A DNA stretch of 64,000 bases. Origin: Streptomyces sp. NBC_00490 (GTDB lineage Bacteria > Actinomycetota > Actinomycetes > Streptomycetales > Streptomycetaceae). The translations under genes were made by a program, and so were the position numbers. A model generated the notes under the pieces. That model made no database searches and was not told where the DNA came from. It saw only the letters and a program-made list of their open reading frames with translations. Location of the stretch: contig NZ_CP107870.1 in NCBI RefSeq assembly GCF_036013645.1, positions 62,001 to 126,000 on the forward strand. Direction: 5' to 3'. Positions 8,897 to 17,315 of this stretch are shown here, piece by piece (the first letter of the stretch is position 1; every line of letters starts with the position of its first letter).

Positions 8897-10327
8897 ATGG
8901 ACGCGAGCACGCCGGCGGTACGCCGGCCGACCCGGAACGGCGCCCCGGACGCGCCGCGGCACTTCGCCGTGTGGGCGCCGGCCGCCACGCATCCGCGCAC
9001 TCCCCCGCTGTTCCCGGTGGAACGGCTGCTGCACGCCGTCGACGGCCGGGACAACGGCCGCGCCTGGGTGCCCGGTTCGGTGCGCACGGTCCGTATCGGC
9101 CGCGATGTCACGGGCAGCGCCATGTCCTGGTCGACGTACCTGGGCGAGCTGCGCGACGCCGGGCGCTCCCCGCGCGGCATCGTCGTCGATCTGCCCGCCG
9201 CCACCACCAGCGTCGAGCGCGCCGCCGACCTGGTCCTGCCGCTGCTGCGCGCCCTGTGCACCTCGACCGGCCCCGACCCGCTGCACCTCGCGTTCCTCGT
9301 CACCGGCCGGGCCCGCCCCGAACTGGCCGCCGCGTTCGGTGCGGTGGCGCAGATCGCCGGTGTCGAGGACGGGCGGCTGAACGCGGTGTCGGTACGGGTG
9401 GAGACGCCGCCCGGCTGGGCCCGGGACCCCTTCCATGTCGCCCGCGCCGAACTCGCCCTGCCCCGGCCGGGGTTGGCGGAGGTCCGCTACACGGACACCG
9501 GGCGCGAGGTCCGGGTCCTGCGGGCCCGCCCGGCACCCGGCGGCCCGGCCGCACCGGTGGGGCCGCGGCGGGGCGGGCGCTATCTGGTCGGGGGCGGCGG
9601 CGACGGTGGGGGTGAGCGGCTGGCGGTGCGCCTGGTGCGGGAACTGGACGCCCGGGTCGTGCTGTTCGGCGGCGGGGACGGTCCCGGACAGGGCGACGGT
9701 GCCCTCGCGGGCGTACGGGGAGACAGCGGACGGGACGTAGCCGGGGCGCGCACACCCGGGCGCCCGAGCCCCTGCACGGACAGGGGCGGGCGCGGCGACG
9801 GGGCGCTCGTACGGGTGCCCGGGCAGCCGGGTCCGTACGGGAACGGCGCCCGCGCCGGGCGGGGTGGCGGGGTTCTCGTACGGGCGCCGGGGCGGCCGGG
9901 GCGGTACGCGGACGTCCGCGGGGCCGTGCATGCCGCGCTGCGGGAATTCGGCGGGCTGGACGGGGTGGTGCACTGTCCCGGCGGGGGCGAGGCGCGGCTG
10001 CTGGGCGGGCTGTCCGCCGGGGCGGCCCGGGAGACGGTCGCCGACGCCGTCAGCGGCGCCACCCACCTCGACCGGGCCACCGCGGGGCTGCCGCTGGAGT
10101 TCTTCGCGCTCGCCGTCGACACCGACCCCTATCAGGCCCTCGCGGGCGCCTCGGTGCCCGCCGCGATCGCCCGCGCGTTCGGCTCGGTCGCCGCCGCCCG
10201 CGCCCGGCTCGCCGCCACCGGCGCCCGCCACGGAGCCTCGTTCGCCGTCTGCCGGCCCGGGGACCTCGCCCACCTGCTCGGCCGCGGCCGCGACGCGTGG
10301 TCGGGACCCGCTCCGCGGGCCGCCTGA
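8897..10327 (+). CDS. Free-standing ketoreductase-like protein, probably inactive
   Basis: A 476-residue protein whose layout recalls the structural plus catalytic halves of a modular-PKS ketoreductase domain. RYLVGGGGDGGGERLAVRL matches the NADPH-binding TYLVTGGxGGLG segment and ALREFGGLDGVVHCPG matches the following helix-strand. The region that should hold the catalytic Ser and Tyr (LDFFVLFSS...GQxxYAAANA in active domains) reads LEFFALAVDTDPYQALAG, so both residues appear missing. A Gly/Arg/Pro-rich insertion of about 90 residues splits the Rossmann core. It is transcribed divergently from the response regulator at 7859-8614. A structural or regulatory role is possible. Frame choice rests on the domain match. 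Confidence 0.65.
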   Translation: MDASTPAVRRPTRNGAPDAPRHFAVWAPAATHPRTPPLFPVERLLHAVDGRDNGRAWVPGSVRTVRIGRDVTGSAMSWSTYLGELRDAGRSPRGIVVDLPAATTSVERAADLVLPLLRALCTSTGPDPLHLAFLVTGRARPELAAAFGAVAQIAGVEDGRLNAVSVRVETPPGWARDPFHVARAELALPRPGLAEVRYTDTGREVRVLRARPAPGGPAAPVGPRRGGRYLVGGGGDGGGERLAVRLVRELDARVVLFGGGDGPGQGDGALAGVRGDSGRDVAGARTPGRPSPCTDRGGRGDGALVRVPGQPGPYGNGARAGRGGGVLVRAPGRPGRYADVRGAVHAALREFGGLDGVVHCPGGGEARLLGGLSAGAARETVADAVSGATHLDRATAGLPLEFFALAVDTDPYQALAGASVPAAIARAFGSVAAARARLAATGARHGASFAVCRPGDLAHLLGRGRDAWSGPAPRAA

Positions 10328-10515
10328 CCGGCCGCTGCGACGCCGATCTTCCCAGTGGCATGACAAGGTGCCGGACCGGGCCGCACGTCCCCTGGCAACA
10401 GGCCCGCTCCCGCCGTCCGCCATGACAGGGCTCAGCCACGAAACTTCCGGTCACGCGCACGGTTTCGCCCCACCGTGTGGCGGAATGTTGACGTCCGTCG
10501 CGCCCGCTCAGCAAC

Positions 10516-10551
10516 CTCAAGGACTCCGGTCATGCGTACGAATTCCTTGAG
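10516..10551. promoter_or_regulatory. CTCAAGGA inverted repeat upstream of response regulator
   Basis: Perfect 8-bp inverted repeat, CTCAAGGA at 10516-10523 and TCCTTGAG at 10544-10551, with half-sites about three helical turns apart, immediately upstream of the OmpR-type regulator gene and abutting its ribosome-binding site. The same CTCAAG/CTTGAG core recurs in phased form at 39952-39991 and 13026-13042. It could be an autoregulatory operator. Confidence 0.45.
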
Positions 10552-10566
10552 AGGAGCGTGAGCGCA

Positions 10567-11352
10567 ATGGACGTACTGGTTGTCGAGGACGATGACGGAA
10601 TGGCCGAGGCACTTCAACAGATGCTGCATCTGCACGGCCACGACACCCGCCGCAGCGACACCGGTACCGACGCCCTGGCGAGCCTGCCGGGCACCAAACT
10701 CGTCCTGCTCGACCTGAGCCTGCCCGACCTGGCCGGACACGAGGTGTGCCGGCGGATCCGGGAGAACTCCTGTGTGCCCATCGTCGTCCTCAGCGGCAGC
10801 GACCACGAACTGGACCGGGTGACGGCCCTGTACGCCGGGGCCGACGACTTCGTGCCCAAGCCCTTCAGCCGGCATGAACTGCTCGCCCGTATCGAGGCGG
10901 TGCTGCGCCGCAGTACCTGCTGCTGCGGACGGCCCCAGGAGGACGCGGCCGCCGACCTGGCGCCGCTCCCCGTACCGGTGCCGCGTCCGCGCCGTACCCC
11001 GCCGGAGCCGGCAGGGGAGCCGGCCGTGGCCCCGGACCAGCTGCGCGCGGGACCGCTGTGGCTCGACACGCGCACCCGCCGGGTGTTCCTCGACGACAAC
11101 GAGGTCCGGGTCACCCGCAAGGAGTTCGACCTGCTCGCCATGCTGCTGGAGGAGCCGGGCACGGTCATGCAGCGCGAGGACATCATGGCCCGGGTGTGGG
11201 ACGAGAACTGGTTCGGCTCAACCCGCACCCTCGACGTCCATGTCGGGTCCCTGCGCGGGAAACTCGGCAGCACGCGGTGGATCGAGACGGTACGGGGGGT
11301 GGGGTACCGGCTGACGGTGCCGGCGGCCATCGGCTCCGGGGCCGAACGATGA
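10567..11352 (+). CDS. OmpR-family response regulator
   Basis: A 261-residue two-domain regulator. The receiver domain has canonical acidic residues (VVEDDDG), phospho-Asp49 (VLLDLSLPD) and Lys (FVPKPF). A Pro-rich linker with a CCCG stretch leads to a winged helix (VTRKEFDLLAMLLEEPGTVM, RTLDVHVGSLRGKLG). ATG 10567 is preferred over GTG 10558 because the GAGGAG ribosome site at 10551-10556 is then correctly spaced. Its stop overlaps the start of a histidine kinase gene, so the pair forms a two-component system. Confidence 0.93.
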   Translation: MDVLVVEDDDGMAEALQQMLHLHGHDTRRSDTGTDALASLPGTKLVLLDLSLPDLAGHEVCRRIRENSCVPIVVLSGSDHELDRVTALYAGADDFVPKPFSRHELLARIEAVLRRSTCCCGRPQEDAAADLAPLPVPVPRPRRTPPEPAGEPAVAPDQLRAGPLWLDTRTRRVFLDDNEVRVTRKEFDLLAMLLEEPGTVMQREDIMARVWDENWFGSTRTLDVHVGSLRGKLGSTRWIETVRGVGYRLTVPAAIGSGAER

Positions 11353-12119
11353 ACGCCGGCGGCTACGGTGCGACCGTCCTGCCGCACGACACGACCGGCC
11401 GTCCGGACGACGCGGGGGTGCGTCCGTACGGCGTGGAGGCGCTTGCACAGGACTCGGCTGAGGTGGCCGGTGGCCCGTACGGTCTCGCGGCGGCCGCCGC
11501 GCATCAGCTGCGCGGGCCGTTGTCGTCGATCCGGCTGCGGTTGCAGATGCTGGGCGAGCGCCGGCCCGATGTCGCCGAACTCCCGGGTGTGCTGGGCGAG
11601 GTGGACCGGCTGGCCGCGCTGCTGAACCAGATCCTCGACTGGGGCGCCGCGGGGCAGGGGCCGCCGCCCGAGCCCGTCGAGGTGCTCGACGTCGCCGCCG
11701 CCCGGGCGGACGCCTGGGGTGTGCTCGCCGACGCGCGGGACGTCCGTATCGACCTCACCGGGACCGCCGCGACGGCCCTGCAGACGCACGGCGCGCTGGA
11801 ACACGCCCTGGACGTCCTGCTCGACAACGCGGTGCGGGCGGCCCCGCCCGGCACCACCGTCACCTGCTCCGTACGCGTCGCCGGGCAGCACGTCCACGTC
11901 AGCGTCACGGACGAGGGCCCCGGCATGACGGACGCCGAACTCGCCCACGTGGGGCACCCCTTCCGGCGCGGGACGTCCGGAGCCACGCGTGAGGGCAGCG
12001 GGCTCGGACTGGCGATCGCCGCGTCCCTGCTGCGGGCCTCCGGCGGCCTCCTCGGCCTGGGCCGTGCCGTGTCGGGGGGCCTGACCGCCACGGCGGTCCT
12101 GCCGTTGGCACCCGACTGA
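11349..12119 (+). CDS. Soluble histidine kinase
   Basis: A 256-residue kinase lacking any transmembrane or obvious sensor domain. About 45 residues precede the dimerisation helix with the phospho-acceptor His52 (AAAHQLRGPLSSIRL, Gln replacing the common Glu/Asp after His). The ATP-binding boxes follow: N box (LLDNAVRAA), G1 (DEGPGM) and G2 (GSGLGLAIA). The start ATG at 11349 overlaps the response-regulator stop (ATGA), the usual mark of a cognate pair. With no membrane segment, it should sense a cytoplasmic signal or be controlled by a partner protein. Confidence 0.9.
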   Translation: MNAGGYGATVLPHDTTGRPDDAGVRPYGVEALAQDSAEVAGGPYGLAAAAAHQLRGPLSSIRLRLQMLGERRPDVAELPGVLGEVDRLAALLNQILDWGAAGQGPPPEPVEVLDVAAARADAWGVLADARDVRIDLTGTAATALQTHGALEHALDVLLDNAVRAAPPGTTVTCSVRVAGQHVHVSVTDEGPGMTDAELAHVGHPFRRGTSGATREGSGLGLAIAASLLRASGGLLGLGRAVSGGLTATAVLPLAPD

Positions 12120-12252
12120 GGCCGCGCTGATCCGCCGAGGGCGGCGAGATGCGCCGACGCACACATGCGGCGCAGCCCCAACTCAGCCTTGGCAAAAGGT
12201 AGTTGCCCCCCACGCGCGCCGACCCACGGCGCCCTGCCCCTGGAGCCCGGAC

Positions 12253-12918
12253 ATGGCCATCGAGGTACTCCTCGCCCACCCTCACCCCTCCGTACGGGTC
12301 GCGCTCGCCGGGCTGCTCGGCGGGGAGTCCGACATCGAGGTCGTGGGTGAGTGCGGCGACGGCAGGCGGGCGCAGGACCTTGCCGGGCGGCTGCTGCCCG
12401 ACGTCCTTGTGACGGGGCTTCGGTTACCGGGGCTGGACGGTGTGGAGCTCACGCGCCGGCTCGTCGGGCGGGCCGGACCGCACGGGGTCCGTGTCGTCGT
12501 CCTCGCCGACGTCGCCGCCGGCTCCCTCGCCTTCGAGGCGCTCGGGGCGGGTGCCCGCGGACTGCTGTGCCAGGACACCGACACCGGCGAACTGCCGCGC
12601 GCGCTGCGGCTGGTCAGCGAGGGCGGGGCGCTGGTCTCCCCGCGGCTGACCCGCCCCCTGATCGACGCGTGTCTGCGCGGTCCCGGCCTCCCCGACGTGC
12701 CCGCCCTGGACCACCTCACCGCACGCGAACGCGAGGTGCTGTCCCTGGTCGGCACCGGGCTCTCCACCCAGGAGATCGCCGACCGGCTCGTCGTCGCCGA
12801 GGTCACGGCCAAGACCCATGTCCGCCGCACCATGGTCAAACTGGGCGCCCGCACCCGCACCCAGCTCGTCGCCATCGCCTACGAGAGCGGCATGCTCCGC
12901 CCCCGCGTCCGGTCGTAG
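12253..12918 (+). CDS. LuxR-family regulator with degenerate receiver and TTA codon
   Basis: A 221-residue NarL/LuxR-type protein: an N-terminal receiver-like domain (1-120) and a C-terminal HTH (LTAREREVLSLVGTGLSTQE, then VTAKTHVRRTMVKLGARTR). The receiver is degenerate. The acidic DD pair is replaced by AH (VLLAHPHP), and the residue where phospho-Asp should sit is Gly55 (VLVTGLRLPG), so it cannot be a normal phospho-switch. Codon 58 (bases 12424-12426) is TTA, the rare leucine codon read by the bldA tRNA in Streptomyces, so translation is probably limited to late growth. It stands downstream of the two-component pair and upstream of another LuxR-type regulator. Confidence 0.9.
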   Translation: MAIEVLLAHPHPSVRVALAGLLGGESDIEVVGECGDGRRAQDLAGRLLPDVLVTGLRLPGLDGVELTRRLVGRAGPHGVRVVVLADVAAGSLAFEALGAGARGLLCQDTDTGELPRALRLVSEGGALVSPRLTRPLIDACLRGPGLPDVPALDHLTAREREVLSLVGTGLSTQEIADRLVVAEVTAKTHVRRTMVKLGARTRTQLVAIAYESGMLRPRVRS

Positions 12919-13025
12919 GGCCCACCGGTCCGACGGGTCAGGCCCGCCCAAGCCCACGCCCGCTCGGCGCCCAGGCACGACCGGCCTGTTTCCGGCATCC
13001 CCGCGCGACGTCGTCTCAGCCCCGT

Positions 13026-13042
13026 CTTGAGTCGTGTTCAAG
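13026..13042. promoter_or_regulatory. CTTGA/TCAAG dyad
   Basis: Inverted repeat CTTGA (13026-13030) and TCAAG (13038-13042), so the hexamers CTTGAG and TTCAAG start 11 bp apart. It lies about 140 bp upstream of the large LuxR/ATPase gene (start 13182). It resembles the half-sites at 10516-10551 and 39952-39991. Weak on its own; listed as a candidate operator. Confidence 0.3.
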
Positions 13043-13181
13043 CGCGTCCAGCGATTCTCGAAGCACGGCTCGGCGGGACGGGGCACGGGAAGGGGCCCCG
13101 GGGAACCGGGCGCGCACACCGCGGGATGTCCTGAATCCGGCGCTGCGCTACGCGGCGCCGGGCGGCTGTACGGGGGAACGT

Positions 13182-15545
13182 ATGTCAACGGATCTGTGGA
13201 CGTACCGACCGGCGGCCGAGATGGTGGGCCGGGAGTTCGATCTGATCGGCGTCCAGGGCAGGCTCGAGGACCCTTCCGTAAGGCTGATCACCCTGACCGG
13301 ACCCGGCGGAGTGGGCAAGAGCCGGCTGGCGGCCGAGGCCGCTGCCGGGGTCGCGGAGCTGTTCCCGGGCGGGATCCACAGCGTCGATCTGCCGGCCTGT
13401 CTGGACCTGGAGTCGGTGCTCGAGAACATCGACAAGACCGTACGGGACATCACGGAACGCACGTTGCTGCTGCTCGACGGCGTCGAGCACATCGCGGGCG
13501 GGCTCGCGGTGCCGCTCGCCCGGCATCTCGCCGGCACACCCCTGCTCACCGTCCTCGCCACCGGTCAGGAGATCCTGCGGACCTCCGGCGAGTGCGTCCT
13601 GCCGGTGCCCCCGCTGCCGCCCCCGGGAGAGCTCCTGGAAGCCGATGTCGCCGACGTCCAGGACAATCCGGCCGTCCAGCTCCTCGTCCGCTGCGGCCGG
13701 CAGGCCAACCCCGCCTTCGCGCTCACGCCCGAGAACGTCGGCGCCGTCGTCGGCATCTGCAACCTGCTCGAGGGCGTCCCGCTGGTCCTGGAGCTCGCCG
13801 CACGCCGACTGCGCCTGTACCCGCCGCAGGAACTGCTCGGCTGGCTGCGGCGGGGCGGCGACAGTCATCTGCCGGGGCCTGTCGACGTACCGGAGCGGCA
13901 GCGTTCCACCCTCGCGATCGCCGAGTGGAGCTGCCGCGGCCTGAGCGCGCCGCAGCGGTCGCTGCTGGCCCGACTCGCCCTGTTCCAGGGGGGTGTCACC
14001 CTCCCCACCGCCGAGAAGGTGTCGCCACTGGGGGCGGCGGAGACCACCGTCGCGCTGGAGACCATGCTCGACCGCGGACTGCTCACCCTCGAGGAACAGC
14101 CGCGCGCCGACAGCCGCCTGACGATGCCGCGCACCGTCCGCGCCTACGGTCTCGCCCTGCTGGAGGAGGCGGGCCCGGAGCGGGCCCTGGCCGCCCGGCA
14201 GGCGCACGCCCACCACTACCGGCGCCTGCTGCCCGCTCTGGAGGGCCGCTTCCAGGGCTCGGAGCAGCAGCGCTGGCTGCGGGTCGCGGTCGCCGAGCAC
14301 GACAACGTGCTCGCCGCACTGCGCCACCTCGAGGACGAGGACGGCACCGGCACCGGCACGTCCGAAGGACACGAGAAGGGGAGGGAGGAAGGAGGCGGGG
14401 GCCGCGTGCGTCCCGAACGGGCGGCGGCGCTGCTGGCAAGGGCGGGACTGGTCACCGCCTGTCTGCAACCCTGGCTCGTCCGCGGCGAGTTGAGGGAGGG
14501 GCTGCGCTGGTTCGACGCCACCGGGCAGGCCCTGAAGGGTGCCGAGTGGGGCGAACGGGCCGAGGACGAGGAGTGGCTGCGCACCCGCGCCCGCCTGTAC
14601 TGCGGCGCGGGCGTACTCGCCGCGGCCCTCGGCGACCACGACGGGGCGGCGCACCGCCACCGCCGGGCCGTCGCCCTGTACAAGCGGCTGCGTGATCCGC
14701 AGGCCGCCGCCCTGCCCTCCGCCCGCCTGGGACACGCGCTGTTCCGGTGCGGCGAGCGGCCCGAGGGCCGGGCCCTGCTGTCCGCGTCCCTCACCGCCCT
14801 CGACGCCCACGGCGACACCGCCGGATCCGCCGAGGCGGCCGCCGCGCTCGCCGAGGTGCTGCTCGCGTCCGGCGAGACGCAGCAGGCGGGTGCCCTGCTG
14901 GAACGGGTCGCCCGTGTCCAGCGGCAGAACGGCGCCGTCCGCGATCTGGCCCGCACCCTCCACCTCGGCGCCCGGCTGTCCCTGTGCGAGGGGGACGACG
15001 ACAGCGCCCGGGTGGCGTTGCGGGAGAGCATCGGCCTGTACGAGTCGATCGGCGAGCGCACCGAACTGCCCGCCGTCCTGGAGATGTTCGCCCTGCTGAT
15101 CCTTCAGCGGGCGGGCCGGCCCCAGCCCGCCGCCCGGCTGCTCGCGGCGGCCGGAGCGCTGCGGTCCCGTACCGGGGCGGGCGTGGAGCGGGAGCGTGCG
15201 GACCGGCTGCGGGCCGCCGTCGACGAGCTGCGCCGCCGGCTGGGCGGGGCGGTGTTCGCCACCGCGTGGGCCGAGGGGCTGCGGCTGCGTCCGGAGGCGA
15301 TGGCCGCCGAGGCGCTCGGCACGGCCGAGCCGGGCCGGGCCGAGGACGGCGGGGAGAGTGTCGCGCTCACGCCGCGCCAGTTGCAGGTGGCGCTGCTGGT
15401 GGCCGACGGCATGACGAACCGGCAGATCGCACAGCACCTGGACATCGCCGAGTGGACGGTGGTCAACCATGTCCGCAACGTGATGCGGAAACTGAGCTGC
15501 ACCTCCCGGGTCCAGGTCGCCTGGGCCGTGGGCAGGAGCCGGTGA
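13182..15545 (+). CDS. Large ATP-binding LuxR-family transcriptional regulator
   Basis: A 787-residue regulator. An NTPase domain sits at the N-terminus (Walker A GPGGVGKSRLA near residue 45, Walker B TLLLLDGVEH), followed by a winged-helix-like and tetratricopeptide-like region of helical repeats (about residues 380-680). The C-terminal LuxR HTH reads LTPRQLQVALLVADGMTNRQ, then WTVVNHVRNVMRKL. A low-complexity Glu/Gly/Thr insertion lies near residue 395. ATG 13182 starts about 33 residues before the GREFDLIG segment that opens such domains. Its stop overlaps the next start (TGATG), so it is coupled to the ligase-like gene. Such proteins are often cluster-situated activators gated by ATP or a ligand. 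Confidence 0.88.
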   Translation: MSTDLWTYRPAAEMVGREFDLIGVQGRLEDPSVRLITLTGPGGVGKSRLAAEAAAGVAELFPGGIHSVDLPACLDLESVLENIDKTVRDITERTLLLLDGVEHIAGGLAVPLARHLAGTPLLTVLATGQEILRTSGECVLPVPPLPPPGELLEADVADVQDNPAVQLLVRCGRQANPAFALTPENVGAVVGICNLLEGVPLVLELAARRLRLYPPQELLGWLRRGGDSHLPGPVDVPERQRSTLAIAEWSCRGLSAPQRSLLARLALFQGGVTLPTAEKVSPLGAAETTVALETMLDRGLLTLEEQPRADSRLTMPRTVRAYGLALLEEAGPERALAARQAHAHHYRRLLPALEGRFQGSEQQRWLRVAVAEHDNVLAALRHLEDEDGTGTGTSEGHEKGREEGGGGRVRPERAAALLARAGLVTACLQPWLVRGELREGLRWFDATGQALKGAEWGERAEDEEWLRTRARLYCGAGVLAAALGDHDGAAHRHRRAVALYKRLRDPQAAALPSARLGHALFRCGERPEGRALLSASLTALDAHGDTAGSAEAAAALAEVLLASGETQQAGALLERVARVQRQNGAVRDLARTLHLGARLSLCEGDDDSARVALRESIGLYESIGERTELPAVLEMFALLILQRAGRPQPAARLLAAAGALRSRTGAGVERERADRLRAAVDELRRRLGGAVFATAWAEGLRLRPEAMAAEALGTAEPGRAEDGGESVALTPRQLQVALLVADGMTNRQIAQHLDIAEWTVVNHVRNVMRKLSCTSRVQVAWAVGRSR

Positions 15546-17137
15546 TGGCGGACTGCGGGCAGGAGACCATGACGGCGACACTCGGCGGGTCGCCGGGCGC
15601 GCTGCCCGACGGCGACGGACCGCTCGCGGACCTCCTCGGGTACCTGGAGCCGCCCGCCGAGGTCGCGCGGGCCTTCGTCGAGCGGGGCTGGTGGCGCACC
15701 GAGACCGTGCTGCACGACGTGCACCGCGGTGCGGCACGCCATCCGCACCGCACCGCGATCGTCTCCCACCAGGCGCACCGTCCCGCCCCGAGCCGCGTGA
15801 CACGCATCTCCTACGGTCAACTCGCCGCCTGCACCGCCCGTTTCGCGCACGCCCTGGACGCGCTCGGGGTGCGCCCCGGCGACCCGGTCGCCTTCCAGCT
15901 GCCGAACCGCTGGGAGACGGTGGCGCTGCTGCTGGCCTGTCTGCGCACCGGCGCGGTGGCGGTGCCGGTGATGACCGGGTACGGGATCCGGGATCTGGAG
16001 GCGGTGCTCGCCGCGGCCGAGCCGCGGCTGTGCGTCGTGACGGATCTGTGGGAGGGCGCCGCGCCGGCCCGGGTCCTCGCCGACCTCGCGCCCGGGCTGC
16101 CGTGGCTGCGTCACCGGGCCGTGCTCGGGGACGCCGTGGACGCGGGCGCGATCGATTTCGTACGACACTTCGTGCACACCCCGCACGAGCGGTACCGGTC
16201 CGCAGGGTGGCTGCGGCTGCCGTCGCGGCCCGCGGACCGGGTCGCTCTCGCGGTCACCTCGCTCGGTCTGCGGGCCGCGCACAGCATGGCGCTGCACACG
16301 CCCAACTCACTGCACGCGGGCCTGCCTTCGGTGACGGGAGCGGCCGAGGCCGCGTTCTCCGCGGTGCCGCTGGCGTCGTTGCCGTCGCTGCTGCACGCGG
16401 TGATCGGTCCGCTCACGTGCGGGGGGACGGTCGTACTGCAGGACGTGTGGGATGCGGAGACCGCGCTCGGGCTGATGGCCGCGGCGGAGGTGAGCCGGGT
16501 GTACGCGACGCCCGCGCAGTGGGAGGAGCTCGTCGCCGCGCGGGAACACCGGCCGCGGGAGGGGTCTGAGCTGCACGGCGCGTTCACCTCCGACGAGGCC
16601 GGCGCCTCCACCGCGCTCGGCCGGCGGGTCCACGCCGCGCTGGGGGTGCCGCTGCGGGCGCTGCCGCGGCCTGCCTCCGACGCCGGGCGGCCCTCGCCCC
16701 GCGGGCCCGCCTCGCCGCTCGCGGTGTGGCGGCGCGGCAGCGGAGTCGGCCTGACCTGGCAGGAGGACGGCGAGGTGGTGGACCTGGACGAGGCGGGGCA
16801 TCCGCGGCTGCGCACCGAGGAGGTGGGCGGAGTGTTCCTCGTGCCGGTCACCGAGATCGAGGCGCTGCTACTGGGGCATCCCCGGGTGGCCGAGGCCGCG
16901 GTCGTCGCCCGCGCCGACCCTCGCCACGGCGAACTGGCCTGCGCCGTCGTGGTCCCCGACGGCACCCCGCCCACCCTCCTGGACCTGCGCACCCATCTGT
17001 CCGCCCAGGGCGTCCCACCCGCGCACCTGCCCGCCGAACTCATCCTCCTGGGCGGCCTGCCCCGCACCGACACCGGCGAACTGCGCCGCCGCCACCTCCA
17101 GGACACGCTCGCCCACCGACCGGCTCGGGCGGCGTGA
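15545..17137 (+). CDS. Degenerate AMP-forming ligase-like protein (pseudo-enzyme)
   Basis: A 530-residue protein of the acyl-CoA synthetase/adenylation superfamily. The N-terminal half is well kept (ISYGQLAACTARFAHALDAL, GVRPGDPVAFQLPNRWE). Catalytic motifs are not: the P-loop (normally TSGTTGxPK) reads VTSLGLRAAHSMALHT, no YGxTE or TGD motif is visible, and the final motif reads LPRTDTGELRRR with Glu where the catalytic Lys belongs. It therefore probably does not adenylate, or does so unusually. The start ATG at 15545 overlaps the upstream regulator stop, so the two proteins are made together. It may bind a ligand or partner for that regulator; this is inference. Confidence 0.8.
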   Translation: MADCGQETMTATLGGSPGALPDGDGPLADLLGYLEPPAEVARAFVERGWWRTETVLHDVHRGAARHPHRTAIVSHQAHRPAPSRVTRISYGQLAACTARFAHALDALGVRPGDPVAFQLPNRWETVALLLACLRTGAVAVPVMTGYGIRDLEAVLAAAEPRLCVVTDLWEGAAPARVLADLAPGLPWLRHRAVLGDAVDAGAIDFVRHFVHTPHERYRSAGWLRLPSRPADRVALAVTSLGLRAAHSMALHTPNSLHAGLPSVTGAAEAAFSAVPLASLPSLLHAVIGPLTCGGTVVLQDVWDAETALGLMAAAEVSRVYATPAQWEELVAAREHRPREGSELHGAFTSDEAGASTALGRRVHAALGVPLRALPRPASDAGRPSPRGPASPLAVWRRGSGVGLTWQEDGEVVDLDEAGHPRLRTEEVGGVFLVPVTEIEALLLGHPRVAEAAVVARADPRHGELACAVVVPDGTPPTLLDLRTHLSAQGVPPAHLPAELILLGGLPRTDTGELRRRHLQDTLAHRPARAA

Positions 17138-17315
17138 GGGGGGCGCGCGACGTAGCCGGCCGGGCCCGGCGGCGCGGTGACCGGGCCGGCCCCGGGCCGG
17201 AACCGACACGGCGGTGCAGGCCGGTTCGGCGCATGTGCAGGTGCCTGCCCAGGCCCGGTGGGGTGGGTCTCGGCCGTGGTGGCCGGGGTGGGTGGCGGGT
17301 GGTCCGGTGGGGTGG

